Of a stretch of 64,000 bases of DNA, positions 21,124-29,272 are shown piece after piece (within the stretch, counting starts at the first letter, position 1; each line of letters starts with the position of its first letter). The notes under the pieces are model-generated. The model ran no database searches and was not told the DNA's origin. It saw only the letters and a list, made by a program, of their open reading frames with translations. Origin of the DNA: Tropicibacter sp. Alg240-R139 (GTDB lineage: Bacteria; Pseudomonadota; Alphaproteobacteria; Rhodobacterales; Rhodobacteraceae). The position numbers and the translations under genes were made by a program. Location: contig NZ_UNRA01000005.1 of the NCBI RefSeq assembly GCF_900537075.1, positions 1-64,000 of the forward strand. The letters are read 5' to 3'.

Positions 21124-21837
21124 ACTTGTGAAGGTGAGACGTACAAACCGCGGCCCAAACTCAACTAAATCTTGCACTTTGCGACATCAAATGCACTTAA
21201 TGCTAGAGAGCCATAACCTCAAAGTTGATCCCGCTGATGTCGTTCGCCCGCGGAGGTAGAGACTTAAGAAAAAAGTGCAATCTTATGGGCAAATCGTGCA
21301 ATCTTATGCGCAAACGCTGTGAAGTATTATGGGCGAAACTCCGCGAATTTCTTTAATGAATTCAATGAAGGTGATGCAGAGTTATGCGCACACCTCATAA
21401 TCTTGCTCAGTTCGCCCGTCGTTTTGCGTGATCGGAGTTTGCGACGTTGCGAAGTGGTGCTGAACGCTGCATTAGAAATGCAACTTAGTCGCTCTCAACG
21501 CAGTTTGTTGATCGGCTACAAAGAACAGTTCACCTGATATTATGAATGAAACTTAACGCGTGGATGTGAGATTTGGTTCTCTATCCACTCTCAACCTCTC
21601 GTTAGAAGTCCAAAACGGCAACTTTGGGCGTATTCCGGGCCATGGCATCCTTCTACTTTCTCGTGATCCACGCGCGGACCGTTGGCGCACGACACAGATA
21701 TTCCTGTTGACCGCCGGCAACGTCTGGATGGGCCAGCACTGCCTGGAAGAGTTGTCACAGGATACCATTTGGCGCCATATTCCGGCAGGTCAGATCACTA
21801 TCACGGCGCAGTCGCCGAAACGGATAAGGAGTAGGCA
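21124..21837. other. 714-bp AT-richer gap with short direct repeats and possible gene debris
   Basis: No complete gene is supported. The first part (21,276-21,390) contains repeated TTATGSGCAAA-like units, listed separately. Open frames at 21319-21537 and 21560-21841 show no recognisable domains. The last 180 bp have a frame running from about 21662 to the stop at 21832-21834 (ending AVAETDKE) directly before the MaoC ribosome site AAGGAG. That spacing is what the 3' end of an upstream operon gene would leave, so this may be the tail of a deleted gene; I cannot name it. Confidence 0.4.
21276..21390. repeat. Short tandem/dispersed repeats of the TTATGSGCAAA type
   Basis: tgcaatcttatgggcaaa at 21276-21293 is repeated as tgcaatcttatgcgcaaa at 21297-21314, 17 of 18 identical with a 21-bp period. 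Related copies are ttatgggcgaaa at 21327-21338 and ttatgcgca at 21382-21390. They could be recombinase or transposition end sites, or regulator sites; no gene nearby explains them. Confidence 0.6.
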
Positions 21838-22296
21838 ATGAAACTGATAGGTACTGGATTTCATTGGGATGAGTTAAACGCAGGTGATCAATTCAAAACC
21901 TATGGCCGCACGATCACAGAGACCGATGTAGTGAACTTTGTGTCCTGCGTGGGGATGCTGGAATCGCTCTTTGTGGACGCTGAGTATCGCAAAGCGCATT
22001 CGGCCATGACAGGCCATGCGGCGCCGGCCTTGCTGACTCTATCGCTGGCCGAAGGGTTAGTGCTGAACGCCACCGGACAAGGTACGGGGCTTGCGTTCCT
22101 CAACATGGAAATGAGCGTCAAGAAGCCAGTGTTTGTCGGTGACACGATCCATGTCGAGATCTTTGTGGAAGAGGCGCGCAAAACATCAAAGTCCGAACGC
22201 GGGTTGGTGCGCACACGCAACCACATCATCAACCAAGACGGCGAAACCGTTATCGAATACGTCCCCCAACGCCTGATGGCGGCGAGTGGCAATTAG
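21838..22296 (+). CDS. MaoC-like (hot-dog fold) dehydratase
   Basis: A 152-residue hot-dog protein of the MaoC/NodN type, most likely an enoyl-CoA hydratase or acyl-CoA dehydratase. The N-terminus FHWDELNAGDQFKTYGRTIT and the segment TGHAAPALLTLSLAEGL fit the family; the core strand is KKPVFVGDTIHVEIFVEEAR. Ribosome site AAGGAG at 21826. It is convergent with the acyl-CoA synthetase operon, whose products would supply CoA substrates (inference). Confidence 0.85.
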   Translation: MKLIGTGFHWDELNAGDQFKTYGRTITETDVVNFVSCVGMLESLFVDAEYRKAHSAMTGHAAPALLTLSLAEGLVLNATGQGTGLAFLNMEMSVKKPVFVGDTIHVEIFVEEARKTSKSERGLVRTRNHIINQDGETVIEYVPQRLMAASGN

Positions 22297-22609
22297 GTTT
22301 CGCGGGTCAACCTGCCCCAGTCGAATTCCAGCGGTTGCTTGTCCAAATTCCGCTTGATCGCATCGCGGTGATAGGGCGGCTCCATGCACATGGCTTGAGT
22401 CCAGGACTCCGTTTCAGTCGGTGTTCTCTGGTCCGGGTGCAATGTCTGGTTTAGCACCACCTTGGCCTGTCGTATTACCCGACGTGACACCTTGCGAAAA
22501 CGGCCGACGCGGTTAGCGACAGGGCGTCACGAGTTTCCGACTGCGAACAGGTCATGACGCCGGCCTAATCGATACCCTCCCAGGTCAGAGTGGCAAATCC
22601 CTGCCTCAT
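22293..22609 (-). pseudogene. Remnant of an enoyl-CoA hydratase (crotonase) gene
   Basis: On the minus strand an ATG at 22607-22609, overlapping the stop of the upstream synthetase, reads MRQGFATLTWEGID and then hits TAG. After this N-terminal scrap the sequence jumps to what looks like a crotonase C-terminus: DALSLTASAVFAR, then after a frame change RRVIRQAKVVLNQTL and ETESWTQAMCMEPPYHRDAI ... PLEFDW. That pattern (RQAK.VLN, then the acidic PYH helix and FDW end) is typical of 260-290-residue crotonases. The catalytic core is gone, so this is a deleted, frameshifted remnant that was once translationally coupled to the synthetase. Confidence 0.65.
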
Positions 22610-24138
22610 CACAAATCCATTTCCGCCACCTGTTCGCGCAGCTCTGTCTTGACCACCTTGCCATAGTTGTTCTTGGGCAGAATTGGCAGGTCAACGTAGT
22701 GTTTCGGGCGTTTAAAACGGGCGATGTTTTCGATGCACAACCCATCCAGTGCGGCCCTATCCAGCACCCTGCCAGGCTCGCAAACGACGCAGGCAACAAC
22801 CACCTCGCCCCACTCATCATGCGGTCGCCCCACGACCGAGGCTTCGGCCACGTCTGGGTGCGTCAGCAACACTTCCTCGACCTCGCGAGGATAGATGTTC
22901 GATCCGCCCGAAATGATCATGTCCTTGGATCGATCATGCATTGTCAGAAACCCGTCGCCATCAAGCGACCCCATATCTCCGGTCCAGAGCCAACCGTCGC
23001 GGATCGCCTTGGCTGTGGCCTCTGGGTTGTTCCAGTAACCTTTCATCACGGCCGTGCCAGAAACGACAATTTCACCAATCTCTCCTGTCGCAACATCCGT
23101 GCCATCCGCATCGACCACGCGCACACGGCTGACTGCTTGCTGATGGCCCACGCCGGTCAACCGCTCCCGCCAACGCGGGTGCATGCGATCCAAAACATAT
23201 GACTTTGGCAGCGTCGTGATCGCCATGGGACATTCACCTTGCCCATAAATCTGAGCAAAGCGCGGACCCAGCACATCCACCGCCTCAACAATGTCCGCAA
23301 AATACATCGGCCCCCCAGCGTAAATGATGGTGTCGATGCCTTCGCCCGTCGCGCCCGACAGTTTGGCATGATCAATCATCCTGCGCACCATTGTTGGCGC
23401 TGCGAACATGCTGACGTGCCCTACCCGTGGTGCCATGTCCAATATTTCGGCCCCGTCAAAACCACCGGATTTTGGGCAGATGTGGCGTGCACCGGCCATG
23501 ACGAACATGAAGTTGTAGATACCAGCCCCATGACTCATTGGGGCCGCGTAAAGCGTGGCATCCCGCTCGCTATGAGTTCCCACGCCATCATGATAGCCCA
23601 TAACCATGGCCATCATGTTTTGCGCAGAGATCATCACACCCTTTGGCCGTCCGGTGGTGCCCGAGGTGTAGAACAACCAGATCATGTCATCGCGATTTAT
23701 GGCAGCAGGCCTAGGTCGAGGGTCAGCCGAGCGCATTGCCTCGAACTCATCAGTTCCAGCCACCACCACGCGTTCAACACACTGTGGTAAGATTGGCGTT
23801 AAACCGTTGGCATTGGTATCAGAGGCAAAGATCAGCCGAGCGCCTGCATTCTCGATGATCCAAGACGCTTCCTTTTCGTGAAGCTTTGCATTGATCGGGA
23901 CTGCCGCTGCGCCTGCCCACCAAATGCCGTACATGGCTTCCAGGTACTCGGTCCGGTTCTTCATCACAATAGCCACGCGGTCGCCCTGACCGATACCCGC
24001 GGCGTTCAGTGCACCTGCAATGGCACTGGCGCGGGCTGCAAAGCCTGCATAGTCACATACAAGATCTTCACCATGATACAGTGCCGGATTATTCGGCTTC
24101 AACGCAGCCGTACGGTATAGCCATTCAGCCGGGTTCAT
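22609..24138 (-). CDS. AMP-dependent acyl-CoA synthetase/ligase (class I adenylate-forming)
   Basis: Activates a carboxylic acid to its CoA thioester through an acyl-AMP; 509 residues. Motifs are LFYTSGTTGRPKGVMIS (P-loop, about residue 160), IYGQGECPM (adenine site), GWLWTGDMGSLDGDGF and the hinge DRSKDMIISGGSNIYPREVE. The catalytic lysine is near the end (NNYGKVVKTEL). ATGA overlap with the preceding synthetase gene indicates one transcript. The substrate is unknown; the thiolase/DUF35 neighbours suggest a fatty, aromatic or steroid-like side chain (inference). Confidence 0.9.
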   Translation of the reverse strand: MNPAEWLYRTAALKPNNPALYHGEDLVCDYAGFAARASAIAGALNAAGIGQGDRVAIVMKNRTEYLEAMYGIWWAGAAAVPINAKLHEKEASWIIENAGARLIFASDTNANGLTPILPQCVERVVVAGTDEFEAMRSADPRPRPAAINRDDMIWLFYTSGTTGRPKGVMISAQNMMAMVMGYHDGVGTHSERDATLYAAPMSHGAGIYNFMFVMAGARHICPKSGGFDGAEILDMAPRVGHVSMFAAPTMVRRMIDHAKLSGATGEGIDTIIYAGGPMYFADIVEAVDVLGPRFAQIYGQGECPMAITTLPKSYVLDRMHPRWRERLTGVGHQQAVSRVRVVDADGTDVATGEIGEIVVSGTAVMKGYWNNPEATAKAIRDGWLWTGDMGSLDGDGFLTMHDRSKDMIISGGSNIYPREVEEVLLTHPDVAEASVVGRPHDEWGEVVVACVVCEPGRVLDRAALDGLCIENIARFKRPKHYVDLPILPKNNYGKVVKTELREQVAEMDL

Positions 24139-25730
24139 CTTTGATGGTCTCCATCTGTTCCGTCCGGGGGCATGACCGCCTCATTGACCTCCTCCCAAAA
24201 GGGTTTTCTCAACTCGGTTTTCAGAACTTTGTTTGCAGCAGTAAGCGGCATAGGTTCTGTTCGCCAACTGATGCTTTGGGGGCACTTGTAGCCCGCAATC
24301 TTTTCCCGACAGAAAGCGATCAATCCCTCAACCGATGGGTTCGCCCCTTCGGCCCGGATCACAATAGCATGAACCGCCTCGCCCCACTTGTCATGAGGTA
24401 TACCAATCACTGCAACGTCTGCCACGCCCGGATGGCGGGACAATAGGTTTTCAACCTCTGCTGGATAGACGTTCTCGCCACCCGAAATGATCATGTCTTT
24501 CACCCGCCCCGAAATCCACAAACAACCGTCTTCATCTTGATAACCCGCATCCCCGGAATGCAGCCAGCCACCGCGCAGAGTTTCAGCCGTTAACTCTGGC
24601 TGACCGACATAGCCCTTCATCACGTTGGGTCCGCGCAATACGATCTCGCCCACGGTACCGCGCGGCACTTCGTTGCCCTCTTCGTCAACTACGCGAATTT
24701 CGACATGCGGCACGGGCCAGCCAACGGCGCCCAGCTTGCCGTACTTTGCAAAATCCTTTCGGTGATACTCAGGCCCAAGCGTGCTGATCAGCGGCGCGGC
24801 TTCAGTCATGCCGTACCCGTTGGACAGATCGACATGTGGGAACGCCTCGATAATGCGGTGCAGTAGCTCGTCCAGAGTAGCCGAAGCTCCATAGCTCATC
24901 TGTCGCAGACTGGAGAGGTCGAAGTCGTCGAAATCCGGTTCATCCAGGACCATCTGCAACATCGCTGGCACAAAAGAAGTCGCATTGATCCGGTGCTTTT
25001 CGACACCTTCCAGAAATCCGCGCGGTGTGAACTTTGGGTGGATGACCAGCGTGTAGCCCACCAGCACAGCGCAAAAGATCCGTGCCCCGGCCGCCAAATG
25101 AAACATCGGCCCGATAAGCAGATGCATTTCCTCTGCCCGCACGTCATAGGCCTGCGTGTGACCCGTGGAATTGGCAAACATGTTCCAATGGCTGAGCATG
25201 ATGCCCTTTGGTCGCCCGGTTGTGCCCCCGGAATAAAAGATGATCAGCGTGTCATCCCCTTGCCCCGGCGGGTGACACAGCGGTTGGGGATCGGCTAACA
25301 GACTATCAAATGTCCTTTCGCCGCCTTTAACCTTTGCTCCGATCAGAACCAGATCGAAATCCGTCGCAGCCAAGGCGCGGGCCTGCCGCGCGGCTTCGGC
25401 GTTTTCGGAATCCGCGATCAGCAGACTTGCCCCACTGTCATCCATGCAATCCGCCAACTCTGACGGGCTGAGGCGCCAGTTCAACGCGACGGTTTCAGCG
25501 CCGATAAAGGACGGCGCAAAGTAACTCATGTAAAACCAGTCAGAGTTCAGACCAACAAAAGCCACCCGGTCACTCGGCTTAATTCCCAGCCGCTGCAAGC
25601 CTGACGCCAGTGCACAACACCCCTGACAAAGCCCCTGCCAGCTGGTTTCCCGCCCTTCACAGATGATGGCCGTTTTGTCGCGCAACATCCGCGCGTTACG
25701 CTCGATCATGTGGGGAAAGGAAACATTCAT
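24135..25730 (-). CDS. AMP-dependent acyl-CoA synthetase/ligase, second paralogue
   Basis: About 530 residues, same fold as its neighbour but divergent. The P-loop reads FYSGGTTGRPKGIMLS, followed by NGYGMTEAAP, GWLHSGDAGYQDEDGCLWI, GRVKDMIISGGENVYPAEVE and catalytic Lys in TAANKVLKTEL. The start at 25730 (MNVSFPHMIERNARML) has AGGACC upstream and fits the family; an in-frame codon at 25769 would overlap the next remnant. Two tandem synthetases imply either two substrates or a duplication. Confidence 0.88.
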   Translation of the reverse strand: MNVSFPHMIERNARMLRDKTAIICEGRETSWQGLCQGCCALASGLQRLGIKPSDRVAFVGLNSDWFYMSYFAPSFIGAETVALNWRLSPSELADCMDDSGASLLIADSENAEAARQARALAATDFDLVLIGAKVKGGERTFDSLLADPQPLCHPPGQGDDTLIIFYSGGTTGRPKGIMLSHWNMFANSTGHTQAYDVRAEEMHLLIGPMFHLAAGARIFCAVLVGYTLVIHPKFTPRGFLEGVEKHRINATSFVPAMLQMVLDEPDFDDFDLSSLRQMSYGASATLDELLHRIIEAFPHVDLSNGYGMTEAAPLISTLGPEYHRKDFAKYGKLGAVGWPVPHVEIRVVDEEGNEVPRGTVGEIVLRGPNVMKGYVGQPELTAETLRGGWLHSGDAGYQDEDGCLWISGRVKDMIISGGENVYPAEVENLLSRHPGVADVAVIGIPHDKWGEAVHAIVIRAEGANPSVEGLIAFCREKIAGYKCPQSISWRTEPMPLTAANKVLKTELRKPFWEEVNEAVMPPDGTDGDHQR

Positions 25731-25765
25731 ACCCTGGGTCCTTCGCCAACGCTGTGTGCTGTTTG

Positions 25766-26020
25766 TCAATCGGAACGTGACACGTCTTGCGCCAGCAGCA
25801 AACCCATAGAAATCACGATAAGGATCGCGATCTTTCGCAAAGTGATTTCCTCTCCCGAAAAGGGCAGTGTCAGCAGCATGATCCCGACAGGATCAAGGAA
25901 CATGCCCATGATCAGATACAGCACCACGATCACCAACGGAACCGACCAGTCACTCGTCTGGTAGAACTCGGTCAGCGCAATCACCTCGGGCGTCAGATCG
26001 GTCCGGGACACACACATATA
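25766..26020 (-). pseudogene. Fragment of a TRAP-transporter large permease (DctM)
   Basis: The frame contains ALTEFYQTSDWSVPLVIVVL followed by YLIMGMFLDPVGIMLLTLPF, which matches the conserved late segment of DctM proteins (LILGMFLD-IGIMLLT-P) in order and hydrophobicity. The sequence then diverges after LPF and stops at 25766. DctM is normally about 430 residues with 11-12 membrane helices; only one or two remain. It abuts a CoA-transferase scrap, so this locus is a deletion scar. Confidence 0.65.
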
Positions 26021-26037
26021 GGATGACCTCGGATTCT

Positions 26038-26232
26038 TTAGACTATGACCTGCGGACGGCGGTTGTAGATCAACACATCCGCTTGCCGGATCAGCTTCGT
26101 GACGGCTGCGCGCCCATCCTCGGGCTTGATCACATCGGCACCCATATCCCCAACGATCTGCGTCGTAGAGCGGGCCATGAGAAAATTGGTCAGATCGACC
26201 ACCGTGATACCGTCCAGCGGGCGCTCTACTGC
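26038..26232 (-). pseudogene. Fragment of a CaiB/BaiF family III CoA-transferase
   Basis: The minus-strand frame reads VERPLDGITVVDLTNF and later GDMGADVIKPE, the hallmark N-terminus of family III CoA-transferases (LDGI.V.DLT ... GADVIKVE). It then jumps directly to AAVTKLIRQADVLIYNRRP, which belongs about 40 residues further on, and ends at TAA 26038-26040. Family members have about 380-400 residues, so this has an internal deletion and lacks most of the enzyme. It begins immediately after the DUF35 gene stop, so it was an operon member. Confidence 0.65.
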
Positions 26233-26628
26233 TCAAATCCCTCGCGCCGGGCGGAACAGAGGCAACGCCTGCCCACCCTCTGTCTGACCAAACATGACCT
26301 CTACCGCCATATCAACGGACAAGTTGTCAAAGTCAGCTTCGACGATATTGGACATCATCGTCACACCTTCATCCAAAGTGACATAAGCAATCGCATAGGG
26401 CGGATCGGCGCGACGCATCACCGAATAGGTATAGATCCGCCCCCGTCCTGTCGCCTCGGTCCACGTTGTGTCAGGTGACCCGCATTCGGGGCAGATCGCG
26501 CGCGGATAGAAATGCGCTTTGCCGCATGCATTGCAGCTTTTGACCAACAGCTTGCCGTCATTGGCAGCCTGCCAGTAGCATTCAGTTTCCAGGTTGATGG
26601 TGGGATCGGGATAGATGCGGTCGCTCAT
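26233..26628 (-). CDS. OB-fold zinc-ribbon protein (DUF35), partner of the thiolase-fold enzyme
   Basis: 131 residues. A rubredoxin-like zinc knuckle has two CxxC pairs (CNACGKAHFYPRAICPEC, about residues 33-50), followed by an OB domain (GRGRIYTYSVMRRADPPYAI). DUF35 proteins bind thiolase-superfamily enzymes and act as CoA-substrate subunits, for example ChsH2 with the Ltp2 aldolase, or archaeal thiolase complexes. The start at 26628 overlaps the thiolase stop by ATGA. The longer upstream frame has no family sequence. Confidence 0.88.
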   Translation of the reverse strand: MSDRIYPDPTINLETECYWQAANDGKLLVKSCNACGKAHFYPRAICPECGSPDTTWTEATGRGRIYTYSVMRRADPPYAIAYVTLDEGVTMMSNIVEADFDNLSVDMAVEVMFGQTEGGQALPLFRPARGI

Positions 26629-27797
26629 GCGTCGTTGCTCCCCAAGATGACAGTTCCGGCTCCGGTACGTTGCGAGATCTGCCCGCCCGTTCCGTGGGCA
26701 AGGGCAAGGCGGCAATCGGGCACTTGCACGGCGGGGTGCGCCTCGCCGCGCAACTGGCGAACCGCCTCGATCACCTTGGTCATGCCGCCACGGTTGGCCG
26801 GGTGGTTGTTGCACAAACCGCCGCCATCGGTGTTGAACGGCAACTTTCCGACGCCCGAAATCAGATTGCCGTCAGACACAAGGGCCCCGCCTTTACCCTT
26901 TTCGCAGAACCCCAGATCCTCAAGCGTTTCCAGCACCGTGATGGTAAAGCTGTCATAGATAGAGGCATAATCAATGTCCGCCGGGGTGACCCCCGCCTCG
27001 GCAAAGGCGATGGGGCCGGATTTGGCGGCCCCAGTATAGGTCAGATCAAAACGCCCACCGTTCAGGTGCTTGATCCCGGCCCCCTGCCCCAAAACCTTGA
27101 TACAGCGATCTCCCAGCGACTTGGCGATCTCGGGGCTGACAACCACAAGCGCCCCGCCCCCGTCCGAGATTACACAGCAATCCAGACGGTGCAGCGGGTC
27201 GGCGATCATCGGTGAATTTATCACATCCTCAACCGTCACTACATCGCGCAAAACCGCATGTTCATTGTGTTGCGCATGGTGACTCGCCGCCACCTTGATC
27301 CAGGCAAGCTGTTCTGAGGTCGTGCCATATTCATACATATGACGCATCGTCGACATGGCGTATAAATTCGTCACCATCGGCCCATAAGGCAGCTCAAACC
27401 CGCGCTCTGGCGAGTCCTCGCCCCGTGCCCGCGCGCCCAGTTTTTGCAGACCCTCCGCTCGGGGGCGTCCGGCAAGGGTGATCAGGGCAACCTTGCATTT
27501 TCCGGCGGCGATCGCTTCCATCGCGTGGCCCACATGGATCACATAAGACGACCCGCCTGTTTCCGTGGTATCGGTATAGGTCAGGTCCAGCCCCATGTAT
27601 TCCGCAAGTGCCATGCCACCCAATCCCGGCAAGGACCCGTCGCAGAAATAGCCGTCTACATCGTGCTTGCTCAGCCCCGCATCCGCCAGCGCGCCCAAAG
27701 CAACCTCGGCGTGCAGCATAGGCACGGTCTTGTCCACAGCCTTGCGCGTGGGATGTTCAAAAATGCCTGCAATATAGGCTTTGGCCAATCGCGCCAT
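26625..27797 (-). CDS. Thiolase-superfamily protein (SCP2/Ltp2-like), lacking the usual Cys nucleophile
   Basis: 390 residues, matching the SCP2-type thiolases/lipid-transfer proteins. The N-terminal thiolase half carries TETGGSSYVIHVGHAMEAIA at about 78-97, where true thiolases have the nucleophilic Cys in an EACASG context; here Gly/Ser replaces it. Also visible are CCVISDGGGALVV, DSFTITVLETLEDLGFC and CNNHPANRGGMTK. With a coupled DUF35 gene, it may be a retro-aldolase or a non-classical acyltransferase rather than a thiolase (inference from Ltp2-ChsH2). First gene of the operon that runs on to the synthetases. Confidence 0.85.
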   Translation of the reverse strand: MARLAKAYIAGIFEHPTRKAVDKTVPMLHAEVALGALADAGLSKHDVDGYFCDGSLPGLGGMALAEYMGLDLTYTDTTETGGSSYVIHVGHAMEAIAAGKCKVALITLAGRPRAEGLQKLGARARGEDSPERGFELPYGPMVTNLYAMSTMRHMYEYGTTSEQLAWIKVAASHHAQHNEHAVLRDVVTVEDVINSPMIADPLHRLDCCVISDGGGALVVVSPEIAKSLGDRCIKVLGQGAGIKHLNGGRFDLTYTGAAKSGPIAFAEAGVTPADIDYASIYDSFTITVLETLEDLGFCEKGKGGALVSDGNLISGVGKLPFNTDGGGLCNNHPANRGGMTKVIEAVRQLRGEAHPAVQVPDCRLALAHGTGGQISQRTGAGTVILGSNDA

Positions 27798-27808
27798 GAT
27801 GTCCCCTT

Positions 27809-28075
27809 AGTATGATTTCGGAAGGCAAAGCGCTGTCTCGGCCAGATAACACAGGATGAGTTGCGGGCCAACCGGCGCGATCTGATAGAACGGGCCGCCG
27901 CCTGTTCGGTACAGGCCAGCCTGGCCTTGGGTGGGAATTCTCATCCGCTTTTGGGCAATTTTGAACAGGCTATCGTGCACTTTCACACCCTGTTGGAACG
28001 GAATATTTCCAAACTGAACACCTAATTTATGTAAGAAACCGCTGTCACCCCTGTGTATGGCGCACCCGTTCCGTT
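27809..28075 (-). other. Open frame of unknown nature between thiolase and oxidoreductase genes
   Basis: The 326-bp gap 27798-28123 contains a minus-strand frame of about 88 codons, free of stops from about 28075 and ending at 27809. It includes the protein-like stretch GLYRTGGGPFYQIAPVGPQL followed by ILCYLAETALCLPKSY. There is no ATG near its beginning and no ribosome site. It looks like the C-terminus of a lost gene, but I do not recognise the family. No RNA or regulatory signal is visible in the rest of the gap. Confidence 0.35.
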
Positions 28076-28123
28076 ATCGTTTTTTGGCCCTGTCGGCCCA
28101 GTGGTTTTGCTGAAAAGACAGCG

Positions 28124-29272
28124 CTATGTTAGCGAAATCCAAGCCGCGTCCCGCGCGGAACTGCGCACACAGGCATCAATGAACCTCATGCCCATTAGGC
28201 CCTCTTTCAGGCCTGGCAGCACGGAATCATCTTCTGTGTAACGCCCTGCCTGCTTGTCGCGGATGCATGTTGCTGCTTCCAGATAGATATTGGCAAATCC
28301 TTCGAGATACCCTTCTGGGTGGCCTCCTGGCGTTCGCACAAGGTGTTCTAGTTGCCCTACGCCACCCGCACCGGCACGGGTGAGCAGACGCGTGGGCTCT
28401 CCGAATTCCGTGTGACGCATCACATTGGGATTCTCCTGCTCCCATTCAATCCCACCTTTGGTGCCGTACACCCGCAGCTTGAGCCCGTTTTCATTGCCCG
28501 GTGCGACCTGCGAGCACCACAGCATGCCTCGTGCGCCTTCTTGAAAGCGCAACATGACATGAGCGTTGTCATCGACCTGTCGCCCCTCCACAAAGCTCTG
28601 GATGTCTGCACACAGGCTCTCTGGCGTCAAACCGGTAACAAAGCACGCCAAGTTAAAGGCGTGTGTGCCAATATCCCCAGTGGACCCGCCAGCGCCCGAA
28701 CGAGCGGGATCAGTGCGCCAATCAGCCTGTTTGTTGTCCTCTGGTTCTGTCAACCAATCCTGTGGGTATTCAACTTGGACGACGCGGATATTGCCCAAAT
28801 CGCCCGCCGCCACCATCTCACGCGCCTGCCGGATCAGTGGATAGCCCGTATAGTTGTGGGTCAGAACAAACAGAGCGTCGGATTTTTCCACCGCTTGCGC
28901 CATCTTGCGCGCGTCCGTCATCGTTGACGTCAGTGGCTTGTCGCAGATCACGTGAATGCCGCGTTTCAGGAATTCGCGCGCAGCTGCCATATGCACATAG
29001 TTCGGCGTGACGATCGCCACTGCTTCGATGCCATCTTTCAGGCGCGCCTCGCGGATCGCCATGGATTTGAAGTCATCATAGGTTCGATCCGGCGCCAGAC
29101 CAAGAGCGTCGCCCGACGCCTGAGCTTTCGTTGGGGTCGAGGACAAAGCGCCCGCGACAAGGTCGAATTGTCCGTCGATCCGTGCTGCGATGCGGTGTAC
29201 TGCACCGATAAAGGCATCATTGCCGCCGCCCACCATGCCAAGGCGAATAGGTCGTTGAAATTCACTCATCAC
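28124..29272 (-). CDS. Gfo/Idh/MocA-family NAD(P)-dependent oxidoreductase
   Basis: 382 residues. The Rossmann motif is LGMVGGGNDAFIGAVHR (about 11-27) and the family lysine motif CDKPLT lies near 122. The C-terminal alpha/beta domain carries GDIGTHAFNLACF, with the His/Asp active-site pattern. It likely dehydrogenates or epimerises the sugar or polyol imported by the adjacent ABC system. Its start overlaps the isomerase stop by ATGA. It is last gene of the operon; the specific sugar is unknown. Confidence 0.88.
   Translation of the reverse strand: MMSEFQRPIRLGMVGGGNDAFIGAVHRIAARIDGQFDLVAGALSSTPTKAQASGDALGLAPDRTYDDFKSMAIREARLKDGIEAVAIVTPNYVHMAAAREFLKRGIHVICDKPLTSTMTDARKMAQAVEKSDALFVLTHNYTGYPLIRQAREMVAAGDLGNIRVVQVEYPQDWLTEPEDNKQADWRTDPARSGAGGSTGDIGTHAFNLACFVTGLTPESLCADIQSFVEGRQVDDNAHVMLRFQEGARGMLWCSQVAPGNENGLKLRVYGTKGGIEWEQENPNVMRHTEFGEPTRLLTRAGAGGVGQLEHLVRTPGGHPEGYLEGFANIYLEAATCIRDKQAGRYTEDDSVLPGLKEGLMGMRFIDACVRSSARDAAWISLT

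Noticed and set aside
21560-21841. 93-codon open frame overlapping the MaoC start
   Set aside because: Although its stop overlaps the MaoC ATG, the sequence has no recognisable domain, and an alternative frame ending at 21834 fits the spacing equally well; reported only as gap content.
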